Positions 1 through 8,660 of a DNA stretch of 64,000 bases are shown here, piece after piece. Every line of letters begins with the position of its first letter. The first letter of the stretch is position 1. The notes under the pieces were generated by a model that saw only the letters and a list, made by a program, of their open reading frames with translations, made no database searches and had not been told where the DNA came from. The stretch is taken from positions 21,156 through 85,155 of the forward strand of contig JANQKY010000097.1 in assembly GCA_028280885.1 (NCBI GenBank), read 5' to 3'. This stretch comes from Tepidamorphus sp. (GTDB lineage Bacteria > Pseudomonadota > Alphaproteobacteria > Rhizobiales > Tepidamorphaceae). The position numbers were made by a program, and so were the translations under genes.

Positions 1-64
1 CGCCAAACTATCGATGAGCGTTCGTTTGCGTCGATTTCCCGGCGCGCATATTGGGAGGTTATAG

Positions 65-793
65 GTGCGGTACGCCATTTACTTCGTGCCTGATCCGGAT
101 AGTGAATTGAGCGAGCTCGGCGCCCGCTGGCTCGGCTATGACGTCGAGACGGGGACGCGCTTCGCAGCCCCGGTCGTCGGCGGCCTCGATGCCGCGGGCT
201 GGGCTCGGCTGGTCGCCGAACCGGCCCGCTACGGGCTGCACGCGACGATGAAGGCGCCCTTCCGGCTCGCCGAAGGCTGCCAGGAGTGTGAACTGGTCGA
301 CGCGCTGCGCGACTTTGCCAGGTCCGTCACGCCGGTCCGCCTGCCCGTGCTGTCGCTGACCGATCTGAAGGGGTTCTTCGCGCTGACGCCGGCGATCCGC
401 CATGCGGGCATCGAGGATCTGTGCGCCCGTGCGGTTCGCGACTTCGAGCCGTTCCGGGCCGCGCTGTCGCCAGCCGAGATCGCCCGGCGCCAGGCGGCCG
501 GCCTCAACGAACGCCAGCAGGCGCTGCTCGATCGCTGGGGCTACCCTTACGTGCTCGATCAGGCGCGGTTTCACATCACGCTCACCGGTCGCGTCCGCAT
601 CGAGGAGGCCGCCGGGCTGGAAGCGATCCTGACCGATTTCTTTAAGCCGGTGATCGGCCGACCGCTGACCATCGACCGTGTCGCGCTCGCCGTGGAGCGG
701 GCGCCGGGAACGCCGTTCGAGGTGCTCGCCAGCGCGCCGCTCGGCCATCCGCTCGCCTATACGCGCCGGACGATCCAGCTCGACGCGGTGTAG
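65..793 (+). CDS. DUF1045 / 2H-phosphoesterase-like protein
   Basis: A 242-residue cytosolic protein that resembles the DUF1045 family (often called putative phosphonate metabolism protein). This family is related to 2H phosphoesterases, which carry two H-x-[ST] motifs. One such motif is visible near the N-terminus (HAT, about residue 59) and a second near HIT (about residue 169), consistent with the fold. The start is GTG, preceded by GGGAGG about 6 nt upstream. Family members often lie in phn operons, but no other phosphonate gene is seen here and the left flank is outside the window. The exact reaction is not established by sequence. Confidence 0.75.
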   Translation: MRYAIYFVPDPDSELSELGARWLGYDVETGTRFAAPVVGGLDAAGWARLVAEPARYGLHATMKAPFRLAEGCQECELVDALRDFARSVTPVRLPVLSLTDLKGFFALTPAIRHAGIEDLCARAVRDFEPFRAALSPAEIARRQAAGLNERQQALLDRWGYPYVLDQARFHITLTGRVRIEEAAGLEAILTDFFKPVIGRPLTIDRVALAVERAPGTPFEVLASAPLGHPLAYTRRTIQLDAV

Positions 794-805
794 ACGAAAG
801 CCGAC

Positions 806-1672
806 CTATTCGAGGAAATCCTTCAGCGCCGCGCCGATCTGCGCGGCGCTGTCTTCCTGAATGAAATGGATGCCGGGAACGGTGATCTCGCGCTGGTTGG
901 CCCAGCCGCGGCAGGCCTCGCGCAGCGGGCCGACCGTGATCGCGCCGGGCTTGGCATTGATGAACAGTTTCGGCACCGGGCTTTCCCGCATTGCCTGCGT
1001 ATAGGCCGCGACGCGGGCGACCACGTCGGCCGGCTCGCCCTCGATCGGGATCTGCCGCGGCCAGGTCAGCGTCTGCTGCCGCGTGTCGCGGTCGGGGAAC
1101 GGGGCGCGATAGACAGCCATCTCCTCGTCGCTCAGGTCGCGGATGATGCTGCGCGGCAGGATCACCTCGACGAAGAAATTGTCGTCGAGCACCATCGCCT
1201 CGCCCTCGGGCCCGCGCAGCCGTTTGAACAGCGCCGTCACGGGCTCGGGCATGCCGTCCCAGCGCCACATGCCGACGACGGCCTCCATATAGACGATGCC
1301 GGTGACCCTCTCCTGGTTCCGGCTTGCCCAGTCGAAGCCGATCGCCGAGCCCCAATCGTGCAGCACCAGGGTCACGTCCTTCAAGTCGAGCGCATCGAAC
1401 CAGGCATCGATGATCGCGATGTGGTCGGCAAGCGTCCCCGTTCCCGACGGCATCGGACCGGAATTGCCCATGCCGGCCAGGTCCGGCGCCAGGCAGCGGT
1501 GGGTATCGGCGACATGCGGGATGACATCGCGCCACAGATAGGAGGAGGTCGGATTGCCGTGCAGGAAGACGACCGGAGGGCCATCGGCCCGCCCCGTATC
1601 GACATAGGCGATGTCGGCGCCGGCCGCGTCGATGCGGGCCTGCGGATGCGGGCTTGAATAGGCGTCTTTCAC
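806..1672 (-). CDS. haloalkane dehalogenase (alpha/beta hydrolase)
   Basis: A 288-residue alpha/beta hydrolase that should cleave carbon-halogen bonds of haloalkanes to give an alcohol and halide. The pattern fits the LinB/DhaA subfamily: HGNPTSSYLWR with halide-binding N40, LHDWGSA with nucleophile D106 and halide-binding W107, acid E130 in VYMEAV, and base H269 in HFIQED. Length and motif spacing are close to LinB (D108, E132, H272). GTG start with GGGAG about 8 nt upstream. It is convergent with the upstream DUF1045 gene and stands alone, so nothing nearby suggests the natural substrate. Proteins of this family without known halogenated substrates are common, so the activity range is uncertain. 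Confidence 0.88.
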   Translation of the reverse strand: MKDAYSSPHPQARIDAAGADIAYVDTGRADGPPVVFLHGNPTSSYLWRDVIPHVADTHRCLAPDLAGMGNSGPMPSGTGTLADHIAIIDAWFDALDLKDVTLVLHDWGSAIGFDWASRNQERVTGIVYMEAVVGMWRWDGMPEPVTALFKRLRGPEGEAMVLDDNFFVEVILPRSIIRDLSDEEMAVYRAPFPDRDTRQQTLTWPRQIPIEGEPADVVARVAAYTQAMRESPVPKLFINAKPGAITVGPLREACRGWANQREITVPGIHFIQEDSAAQIGAALKDFLE

Positions 1673-1775
1673 GGGCCTGTCTCCCTTGGGTGATTTGCTC
1701 AGGCCTCATTAAGACCCGGACGATAGGCTGTTGGGAAGCGGCTACCCGGATGGACCCGGATGGAGAAGACAAGCC

Positions 1776-3299
1776 ATGTCTCGCGTTTCGGCGCATCTCT
1801 CACTGACCCTCCTCGCCGGCCTTTGCGCAGGCGTGGCACTGTCGTCGCATGCGGCGACGTCCGATCAGCGGCCCGACACGGGTGGCGGCGCGTTCACCTT
1901 CGGCGCCGGCGTCCTGGACGATGCCAGCGAGATCGCCGTGCTGCATCCGCGCATCGTCCGGGAAGCCGCCGGGCTCGGCGTGCCCGTCGCCGTCGCGACG
2001 CCGGACCTGGTCGCCGAGAGCGCCGGCCTGTTCCAGTATCCCGTCCGCATGTCGAAGACGTCGGCGGGCGTCAATGGCGAGTTCGTCTCCAACCATGTCG
2101 ACCACGATCCCGGCGCCGGGCTTGAGGACTTCGCCTGCGGAACGCGCACCTATAACGGCCATAACGGGCTCGACCTCGTGCTGTTTCCCTATCGCTGGGA
2201 CATGATGGACCGGCGCGAGGTCGCCGTCGTCGCGGCGATGGGCGGCACCGTCGTGCGCACGCGGGACGGCGAATACGATCGCAACTGCGCGACCGGCAAT
2301 GCCGATGCCAATTACGTCATCCTGCGGCACGACAACGGGTTGCTCGGCTATTACTGGCATCTGAAGAAGGGCTCGGTGGCCAGCCTCTCGCCGGGCGACA
2401 GCGTCGTCACCGGCCAGTTCCTCGGCCATATCGGCAGTTCCGGCTCCTCGACCGCGCCGCATCTGCATTTCGAACTGCGCGACGCCAACCTGGAGGTCAT
2501 CGATCCCTGGAAAGGCGCGTGCAACCCGGTCGCCTCGGCCTGGACGCACCAGCCGCCGACGGTGGATACGGCGGTTTTGCGGGTTGCCTCCCACGACCGG
2601 CAGCCGCCGGCGCCTTCAAGCGGCTGTGACGACCCGGAGCCGGGCTATGCCAACCGCTTCGAGCGCGGCGGCGACCTATGGGCGGCCGTCTACCTGCGCG
2701 ACCAGACATCGTCGGACACGGCGCAGCTCAAGGTGCTGCGTCCGGACGGGTCGATTGCCGCCCAATGGACGACCGGCGCGCCGCCGACCGGCACCCTGCC
2801 GGTCTCCTTCTGGTGGGGCAAATACAGCCTGCCCGGCGATGCGCCGAAGGGTCGGTGGACGATTGTCGCCACCCTCGACGGCTCGGACTACGCGCATCGC
2901 TTTGTCGTCGGCAAGCCGTTTAAGAGAACGAAAATCGCCGCGCGGGTCACTTCGAAAAAGCATCGCCGCGTCAAGCCCGGCAAGGCCGCGCGGTTCTTCG
3001 CCCGGATCGACAATACCGGCAAGAAGACCGCGATCGGCTGCCGCGCCTCGGCAGGGCGGCCGGTCGACGGGACGTTCCGGTTCCGGGCCGTCGACAGGAA
3101 AACGCGCAAACCCGTTCAGAAAGCAGGCGATCCCCTGAAGATCGCGGCTGGAAAATCGGGCTATCTGCGCCTTACCGTCAAGACGGCCGGCAGCTTCAAG
3201 GCGGCGCGCGCCGACATCGCCGTGCATTTCGACTGCACCAACTCCAAGGCCGCGTCCTACGACGCCGCCCGCACCGTGATACGCCTGACCAGCAAGTAG
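1776..3299 (+). CDS. secreted M23 family metallopeptidase (LytM-like)
   Basis: A 507-residue exported protein with a signal peptide (hydrophobic residues 8-24, ending in a SHAA-type cleavage region). A LytM/M23 domain spans about residues 125-240. Zinc-binding candidates are H129 and D133 (HNGLD) and H231 in HLHFE, with H195 and H229 as catalytic histidines. The C-terminal half (about 300-507) is beta-rich and lysine-rich and has no clear match; it may bind the wall or a surface. The ATG at 1776 was chosen over an in-frame upstream start at 1731 because it begins the signal peptide and has GGAGAAG 8 nt before it. It probably cuts peptidoglycan cross-links in the periplasm or acts on an external peptide. 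Confidence 0.85.
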   Translation: MSRVSAHLSLTLLAGLCAGVALSSHAATSDQRPDTGGGAFTFGAGVLDDASEIAVLHPRIVREAAGLGVPVAVATPDLVAESAGLFQYPVRMSKTSAGVNGEFVSNHVDHDPGAGLEDFACGTRTYNGHNGLDLVLFPYRWDMMDRREVAVVAAMGGTVVRTRDGEYDRNCATGNADANYVILRHDNGLLGYYWHLKKGSVASLSPGDSVVTGQFLGHIGSSGSSTAPHLHFELRDANLEVIDPWKGACNPVASAWTHQPPTVDTAVLRVASHDRQPPAPSSGCDDPEPGYANRFERGGDLWAAVYLRDQTSSDTAQLKVLRPDGSIAAQWTTGAPPTGTLPVSFWWGKYSLPGDAPKGRWTIVATLDGSDYAHRFVVGKPFKRTKIAARVTSKKHRRVKPGKAARFFARIDNTGKKTAIGCRASAGRPVDGTFRFRAVDRKTRKPVQKAGDPLKIAAGKSGYLRLTVKTAGSFKAARADIAVHFDCTNSKAASYDAARTVIRLTSK

Positions 3300-3312
3300 G
3301 CCGTCAGCACGA

Positions 3313-3996
3313 TCAGACCGTTTCGCGCGGGTAGAAGTCGAACAGAAACCGGTACTTGTCGTAGATCGCCGCCTCCGCCTCGGGCGTCAGATAGTCGCGA
3401 TAGGGCCCGCGTCCGCTCGAGACGTTGTGGTGGGGAAAGGCGCCGCGATTGAAGCTGTAGGGCGCGAGGAGATCGGGCACCGTGCAGCTCAGCGCCTCGA
3501 ACCGCACCAGTTGCATGTTGGCCGGGGTTTCGCCCTTGATCGTGTAGTAGCGCTCGATCCTGGCGGGCAGATTGCCGTAATAGGGTGCCACCCTGGCGAA
3601 ATGGGCGAAATCACCGGTCGCGGCAGCCGCGACAGCCGCGTCGCTTTCGCCGCGGCGCTTGACGATCTTCGGCTTGCGCTGGTGTTCGTAGTGCGAGACC
3701 TCGAGGTCATAGGGGTTGCGGATCACCGCCAGGATCAGCTTGAAATCCGATAGCTGCCGGCCCTGCCCGGCCAGCACCTTGGCGGCCCGGCGCAGAGGTT
3801 CATGCCGGCCGCCGCGAAACTCCGACAGCCGCGGCGCGATGTCGTCATAAGGCCAGTCGGCATTCCGGCGCGGCTTTGCCTTCAACCCCCGCGACAGCGC
3901 AATCGGCCCCTTCAGGTTCTCGATCAGATAGCGCGTCACCGACAGGCCGCCGGTCTTGGGCACATGCAGGAACAGGACGTGGTCGGAGATCAGCAT
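3313..3996 (-). CDS. sulfotransferase family protein
   Basis: About 227 residues. The N-terminal motif HVPKTGG matches the PAPS 5'-phosphosulfate loop of the sulfotransferase family 2 / Stf0 type, and VIRNPYD about 90 residues later matches the 3'-phosphate-binding region. The likely role is transfer of sulfate from PAPS to a sugar or lipid; the acceptor is unknown. The ATG at 3996 places the loop 10 residues from the N-terminus, as is usual. An in-frame TTG at 4062 would add 22 residues without family similarity. It converges with the M23 peptidase gene with 13 nt between stops, and its 5' side faces the TetR gene. Confidence 0.75.
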   Translation of the reverse strand: MLISDHVLFLHVPKTGGLSVTRYLIENLKGPIALSRGLKAKPRRNADWPYDDIAPRLSEFRGGRHEPLRRAAKVLAGQGRQLSDFKLILAVIRNPYDLEVSHYEHQRKPKIVKRRGESDAAVAAAATGDFAHFARVAPYYGNLPARIERYYTIKGETPANMQLVRFEALSCTVPDLLAPYSFNRGAFPHHNVSSGRGPYRDYLTPEAEAAIYDKYRFLFDFYPRETV

Positions 3997-4114
3997 GTCG
4001 GGGGTCACACTGCGCTTCGTTGCCGCAACACCGATGGATAGCTGCACGGATCGCGCCGGCAAGACAAGAGACGCGGGTGGAAAACCTTAAAATGGTGGTT
4101 GTATTCTGCCTCAG

Positions 4115-4690
4115 ATGATACATCTTTGTCTCATGAAGGTTAAACGCACGCCGACCGATACCGCCATCATCGAAGCGGCCTTCGAAGTGTTCAGCGCCAA
4201 TCCCGGCGCCTCGCTCGGCGATGTCGCGGAGCGGGCCGGTGTCGGCCGGGCGACGCTGCACCGGCACTACAGGTCACGGGACACCCTGATCGTCGTCTTG
4301 ATGAAACAGGCCCTTGCCGAACTGGACGACGCCGTCGATCGGGCGACCGCGGGGGCAGCGAGCTACACGGACATGCTCAGGCTGGCGCTCGGCGCCATGG
4401 TGCCGCTGGCCGAGCGGCAGCTGTTCCTGGCCAACGAGCAGGTCGACCGGGACCCGGAGATCGCGGCGGCCTTTCACGACGGCCGAAAGACGCTGATAGC
4501 GACGATCGAGGCGGCCCGCGCCGAAGGCACCTTCGCAGCCGATATCCCGGCGACCTGGATCGCGACCACCTTCGACACGCTGGTCTACGCCGCCTGGACG
4601 CAGGTGCGCGACGGCGAGGCGACCCACCGGCAGGCCACGGATCTCGCCTGGCGCACCCTGACGCGCGGTCTTGCCGGAGACGCCCCGTGA
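4115..4690 (+). CDS. TetR family transcriptional regulator
   Basis: About 191 residues with an N-terminal helix-turn-helix (around residues 33-55, SLGDVAERAGVGRATLHRHY) and a variable ligand-binding C-terminal part. The stop overlaps the GTG start of the sterol-desaturase gene (GTGA), so the two genes are translationally coupled and the regulator probably controls its own operon. No Shine-Dalgarno is seen before either ATG (4115 or 4133), so translation may be leaderless or start at the second ATG. The ligand is unknown. Confidence 0.85.
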   Translation: MIHLCLMKVKRTPTDTAIIEAAFEVFSANPGASLGDVAERAGVGRATLHRHYRSRDTLIVVLMKQALAELDDAVDRATAGAASYTDMLRLALGAMVPLAERQLFLANEQVDRDPEIAAAFHDGRKTLIATIEAARAEGTFAADIPATWIATTFDTLVYAAWTQVRDGEATHRQATDLAWRTLTRGLAGDAP

Positions 4691-5610
4691 CATCCACCGT
4701 GACCTCCTATTCGATCATGCAGCTGGCCGACCGGATCGAAGCGGCGTTCTTCATCATCGGCGGGCTGATCCTGCTGGTCGAACTGGCGAGGGCCTGGTTC
4801 AAGGGATTGCTCAAGGTCCGCACGCTCGGCGAGGTCGCGGTCAGCTTCTCGACCCTGATCCCGCTCGTGCTGGCCGAAACGTTTCTCCTGACCGGCGCCT
4901 ACGCGCTCTACTACACCCTCAGCTACGAGTTCGTGACCTGGACGCTGCCGCTGACCTGGTGGGCGCTGGTGCTCGCCTTCTTCGTCGCCGACTTCGTCTA
5001 CTACTGGGAGCACCGGATCGCCCACCAGGTGCGCCTGTTGTGGACGCAGCATGCCGTGCATCACTCCTCGCGCGACCTCAACATCGCCACGGCCTTCCGT
5101 TTCGGCCCGCTGGAGGGCCTTTGGGCACTGATCATACATCTGCCGATGGTGTTTCTGGGCTTTCCGCCGGAGATGGTCTTCTTCGGCGGCATCACGGTGC
5201 TCGCCTATCAGACCTGGCTGCATACCGAGGCGATCGGCAGGCTCGGTCCGCTGGAGGCGGTGCTCAACACGCCGTCGCATCACCGGGTCCATCACGGCGC
5301 CGATGCGAAATATCTCGATCGCAACTATGGCGGCGTGCTGATCATCTGGGACCGCCTGTTCGGCACCTTCCAGGCCGAGGAGGAGAGGCCGCGCTACGGC
5401 CTTGTCCGCGACTTCGACAGCCGCAACCCGGTCCGGGTCTGGTTCTCCGAACTGCCTGGCCTTGTCCACGATCTCAAATCCGCGCGCAGCCCGCGCGATG
5501 TCTGGCAATACCTGTTCGGCCGGCCCGGATCGGCGCCGGACGAGACAGGCGACGCGCACGCTTCCAACCAGATCGCCGATGGATCATCCCGAACCCCCAA
5601 ACCCGGATGA
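4687..5610 (+). CDS. sterol desaturase / fatty acid hydroxylase family membrane protein
   Basis: A 307-residue integral membrane di-iron enzyme. Hydrophobic segments lie at about 17-37, 54-74, 88-106 and 140-172. The three histidine clusters of the family are visible: HRIAH (H109, H113), HAVHH (H122, H125, H126) and HHRVHH (H198, H199, H202, H203). These bind two irons for oxygen-dependent hydroxylation or desaturation of a lipid. Bacterial members act on fatty acids, hopanoids, carotenoids or ether lipids, so the substrate cannot be assigned. It overlaps the TetR gene by 4 nt and is followed by a strong terminator hairpin. Confidence 0.85.
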   Translation: MTSTVTSYSIMQLADRIEAAFFIIGGLILLVELARAWFKGLLKVRTLGEVAVSFSTLIPLVLAETFLLTGAYALYYTLSYEFVTWTLPLTWWALVLAFFVADFVYYWEHRIAHQVRLLWTQHAVHHSSRDLNIATAFRFGPLEGLWALIIHLPMVFLGFPPEMVFFGGITVLAYQTWLHTEAIGRLGPLEAVLNTPSHHRVHHGADAKYLDRNYGGVLIIWDRLFGTFQAEEERPRYGLVRDFDSRNPVRVWFSELPGLVHDLKSARSPRDVWQYLFGRPGSAPDETGDAHASNQIADGSSRTPKPG

Positions 5611-5621
5611 TCCAACTGCGT

Positions 5622-5674
5622 GATTGCCGCTCCGACCCTTTACCCCCCATTCGGAGCGGCAATCCTTTCTTCTT
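5622..5674 (+). terminator. rho-independent terminator after the sterol-desaturase gene
   Basis: A perfect 14-bp inverted repeat, GATTGCCGCTCCGA (5622-5635) and TCGGAGCGGCAATC (5651-5664), is followed by a T-rich tract CTTTCTTCTT. It lies between the convergent sterol-desaturase and P450 genes. A second 9-bp hairpin, GGATCATCC at 5581-5589 with GGATGATCC at 5605-5613, spans the desaturase stop codon just before it. Confidence 0.85.
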
Positions 5675-6887
5675 AGCGCACCTCGCCCGCCCGGCCGAAC
5701 CGGATCGGCAGCGACACCGGACCGGTATTGCCGCTGTCGGGCAGGAGTACCGGGTCGCCGTCCGGGCGCGGATCCTTAAGACGCGCGGTTAGCCGTTTCA
5801 GCGCCTCGGCCATGTCGGCGCGGGCGATCGGCGCGCCGATGCAGTGATGCCTGCCGCCGCCGAAGCCGAAATGGCGCTTGCGGTCCGCCACAATGTCGAA
5901 ACCGTCGGAAAAGTGGCGCGGATCGGCCGCAGCACAGCCCGACACCAGATGGATCGTCGTGCCCTTCGCGATGTCCAGCCCCTGAAAGGTGAAGTCCTCG
6001 GCCGCCTCGCGGCTGACCCAGGTGGTGGTCGGGCGCAGGCGCATCACCTCCTCGACGGCGGGTTTGGCAAGCTCCGGCCGGGCGGCCAGCAGGCGCCATT
6101 GGTCCGGATGATCGAGAAACAGCGTCATCGCCAGGCCAAGCTGATTGCGCGTCGTATCGATGCCGCCGAAGATCGACAGGACGATCAGGTCGTCCAGCTC
6201 GGTATCGCCGAGCGCGTCCTTGTCGCTGTTGGCGGCGATCAGCGCGCCGATGAAATCGTCCTTCGGATCCGCCCGCCGCCGGGCGACCAGATCGCGGGCA
6301 AAGGCGATCATCCGGTCGGTCGCGGCATCGATCCGCGCTTCGTCGCGGGCATAGGTGACGCCGAGCGCCAGACCCATGTCGATGGCGTTGTCGGCAAGCC
6401 AGCGCCAGCGGTCCTGTTCCAGCCCGATCAGCGCGCAGATCACGCGGGTCGCGTAGGGTTCGGCGAAATCCGCCATGAACTCGCAGGCGCCGGCGGCCTC
6501 GAACCCGTCTATGAGATCGTCGGCAAGCGCCTGGAAATCGGGTATCAGCGCCTGGACGCGGCGCGGCGCGAAGGCCGGCATGGCGAGCCGGCGCAGCCGG
6601 GCATGGTCGGCGCCCTCGCGGTTCAGCATGATCCGCTTCCACCACCGCGCCCAGGGGCCGGTCATGGCATGGTGATCGGGCCAGCGATGCGAGCCCTGGC
6701 GCAGCGAGGGATGGTGGATCATCGCCTGCAACTCGTCATAGCGCAGGATCGCCAGCCCGTAGGGCGTGCGGGCATACCAGTTGCGCTCGCGCGCCTTCAA
6801 AACCGCGTCTGACCGGATCGAAAAGGCCGGATCGGCGAGATCGAGGAAATCGGCTGGCGGGATCTGTTCTGCTGGCTGCGTGGACAT
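5673..6887 (-). CDS. cytochrome P450
   Basis: A 404-residue soluble bacterial class I P450. The heme-binding loop FGFGGGRHHCIG gives the thiolate ligand C349. The I-helix oxygen-activation motif is GGIDTT (241-246), with aspartate in place of the usual alanine/glycine-acid order, and the ExxR pair is E280/R283. It needs external ferredoxin and reductase partners, and none is encoded in this window. It is divergent from an Lrp/AsnC regulator with only 45 nt between starts, so that regulator is a likely controller. The substrate is unknown. Confidence 0.92.
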   Translation of the reverse strand: MSTQPAEQIPPADFLDLADPAFSIRSDAVLKARERNWYARTPYGLAILRYDELQAMIHHPSLRQGSHRWPDHHAMTGPWARWWKRIMLNREGADHARLRRLAMPAFAPRRVQALIPDFQALADDLIDGFEAAGACEFMADFAEPYATRVICALIGLEQDRWRWLADNAIDMGLALGVTYARDEARIDAATDRMIAFARDLVARRRADPKDDFIGALIAANSDKDALGDTELDDLIVLSIFGGIDTTRNQLGLAMTLFLDHPDQWRLLAARPELAKPAVEEVMRLRPTTTWVSREAAEDFTFQGLDIAKGTTIHLVSGCAAADPRHFSDGFDIVADRKRHFGFGGGRHHCIGAPIARADMAEALKRLTARLKDPRPDGDPVLLPDSGNTGPVSLPIRFGRAGEVR

Positions 6888-6932
6888 CGATTTGGCGGAC
6901 CGTCGAGACTTCGCTATAGAGGCAGGTCAACA

Positions 6933-7451
6933 ATGCCCGATACCTGGAATTCAACCAACCGAAGGAATTTCGAAAGGATGACAGGTTTTCCCGATCTGGA
7001 CCGAACCGATATCGAAATATTGCGCCTTCTGCAGAAGGATGCGCGGATGCTCAACAAGCAGCTTTCCGCCGCCGTCGGGCTCGCCCCCTCCTCCTGCCAT
7101 GAACGGGTCAAGCGGCTGTGGGCGTGCGGCCTGATCACCGGTACGCAGGCGCTGATCGATCCGGCCGGGCTCGGCTACAGCCTGTCGGCGGTGATCTTCG
7201 TCAATATCAGCAAGGCGGGACAGGTGCGCATCGACGCGCTGATGGACGAGTTGATCGGCGTGCCGGAAATCCGCGACGTCTATCTCGTTACCGGCCAGTA
7301 CGACCTGATCGTCAGCCTGGTCGCCCGCGACATGGATCACCTGAAGCACATCACCTACACGGCGCTGACCGGCCGGTCCGAGATCACCCGCTACGAGACG
7401 TCGGTCGCCTATACGCACCGGCGCGGCCAGGTGGAGATCGGCGCGGCCTGA
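6933..7451 (+). CDS. Lrp/AsnC family transcriptional regulator
   Basis: A 172-residue regulator: winged helix-turn-helix at about residues 22-70 (LDRTDIEILRLLQKDAR, then the recognition helix near SSCHERVKRL), followed by an alpha/beta RAM ligand-binding domain at about 85-165. The ATG at 6933 has GAGG 10 nt upstream. A second ATG at 6978 has GAAAGG directly against it and would remove 15 poorly conserved residues. It is divergent from the P450 gene and convergent with acdS. Since acdS has its own dedicated regulator on its other side, the P450 gene is the more likely target. Confidence 0.87.
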   Translation: MPDTWNSTNRRNFERMTGFPDLDRTDIEILRLLQKDARMLNKQLSAAVGLAPSSCHERVKRLWACGLITGTQALIDPAGLGYSLSAVIFVNISKAGQVRIDALMDELIGVPEIRDVYLVTGQYDLIVSLVARDMDHLKHITYTALTGRSEITRYETSVAYTHRRGQVEIGAA

Positions 7452-7478
7452 TCGCGCGCCTGCTTCCAGCCGCACGGG

Positions 7479-8495
7479 TCAGCCGTTGCGATAGGTATAA
7501 CTGTAGCCGTTCAGCGCCGGCGCGCCGCCGAGATGGGCATAGAGCACCTTCGATCCGTCCGGAAAGAAGCCCTTTTTCACCAGATCCATCATACCCTGCA
7601 TGGATTTGCCCTCGTAGACCGGGTCGGTGATCATCGCCTCGGTGCGGGCGGCGAAGCGGATCGCCTCGTTGGTCTCGGCGCTTGGCACGCCATAGGCCGG
7701 ATAGGCGTAGTCGGGCAGGATGACGATCTCGTCGTCGCGCACGGCGCGGCCGAGCTCGACCAGGCCGGCCGTATTGTCGACGATCCGGCGCACCTGGGCG
7801 CGGGTCTGATCGGGCGTGCCGGAGGCATCGATACCGATCACCCTGTCGGCGCGGTCATCGGCCGCGAAGCCGACGATCATGCCGGCCTGCGTCGAGCCGG
7901 TGACGACACAGACGATGACGTAGTCGAAGGTGATCCCCATCTCCGCTTCCTGGGCGCGCACCTCCTCGGCGAAGCCGACATAGCCGAGGCCGCCGAACTT
8001 GTGCATCGAGGCGCCGGCGGGAATGCCATAGGGCTTGCCGCCGGCATCCTTGACCGACTGGATCGCGTCCTCCCAGCTCTTGCGGATGCCGATATCGAAG
8101 CCATCCTCGACGATGCGGCTGTCGGCGCCCATCAGCCGGGTCATCAGGATGTTGCCGACCCGGTCATAGACCGCGTCCTCATGCGGCACCCAGCTTTCCT
8201 GCACGACGACGCATTTCATGCCGATCTTGGCAGCCGTCGCCGCCACCATGCGGGTGTGATTGGACTGGACGCCGCCGATCGAGACCAGCGTGTCGGCGTT
8301 CGAGGCGATCGCGTCGGGAACGATGTATTCCAGCTTGCGCAGCTTGTTGCCGCCCATGGCGAGGCCGGAATTGCAGTCCTCGCGCTTGGCGTAGATCTGA
8401 ACCTTGCCGCCGAGCGCCTCGGTCATGCGCGGCAGATGCTCGATCGGTGTCGGGCCGAAGGTCAGGGGATAGCGATCGAACTTGTCGAGATTCAT
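7479..8495 (-). CDS. acdS: 1-aminocyclopropane-1-carboxylate (ACC) deaminase
   Basis: A 338-residue PLP enzyme that splits ACC, the plant ethylene precursor, into ammonia and 2-oxobutanoate. Length and alignment agree with characterised AcdS proteins. The diagnostic residues fall exactly where expected: PLP lysine K51 (GNKLRKLEY), S78 (QSNH), Y294 and E295 (VYEGKS) and L322 (HLGGAPAL). The combination of E295 and L322 separates true ACC deaminases from D-cysteine desulfhydrases of the same fold. Residue 80 is His, where the Pseudomonas-type enzyme has Gln, as far as I recall. It is divergent from acdR. The product 2-oxobutanoate would feed isoleucine synthesis or propionate metabolism. Confidence 0.93.
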   Translation of the reverse strand: MNLDKFDRYPLTFGPTPIEHLPRMTEALGGKVQIYAKREDCNSGLAMGGNKLRKLEYIVPDAIASNADTLVSIGGVQSNHTRMVAATAAKIGMKCVVVQESWVPHEDAVYDRVGNILMTRLMGADSRIVEDGFDIGIRKSWEDAIQSVKDAGGKPYGIPAGASMHKFGGLGYVGFAEEVRAQEAEMGITFDYVIVCVVTGSTQAGMIVGFAADDRADRVIGIDASGTPDQTRAQVRRIVDNTAGLVELGRAVRDDEIVILPDYAYPAYGVPSAETNEAIRFAARTEAMITDPVYEGKSMQGMMDLVKKGFFPDGSKVLYAHLGGAPALNGYSYTYRNG

Positions 8496-8575
8496 GGCGG
8501 CGCTCCATCTGCGGCGTGTCGTGTGGACTGCCGGAACGCTAGCAAAAACAGCCTGAGAGGTGTTTTCTATCTGGG

Positions 8576-8589
8576 GTGATTGATATCAC
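8576..8589. promoter_or_regulatory. candidate AcdR operator between acdS and acdR
   Basis: The dyad GTGAT-TGAT-ATCAC has perfect 5-bp arms and lies in an AT-rich island between the divergent acdS and acdR starts. Lrp-type regulators such as AcdR bind short AT-rich dyads in this position. The assignment is by position and symmetry only. Confidence 0.4.
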
Positions 8590-8630
8590 TATTTCCTTTA
8601 AAATTCCCAATAATATGGATTATACTGCGA

Positions 8631-8636
8631 TATAAT
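8631..8636 (+). promoter_or_regulatory. candidate -10 box for acdR
   Basis: A perfect TATAAT hexamer lies 25 nt upstream of the acdR ATG in an AT-rich stretch that contrasts with the surrounding GC-rich DNA. No good -35 hexamer is present at 16-18 nt, which suggests activator-dependent or autoregulated transcription. Confidence 0.4.
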
Positions 8637-8660
8637 CACATTATCTCGAAAGATTCTTCC

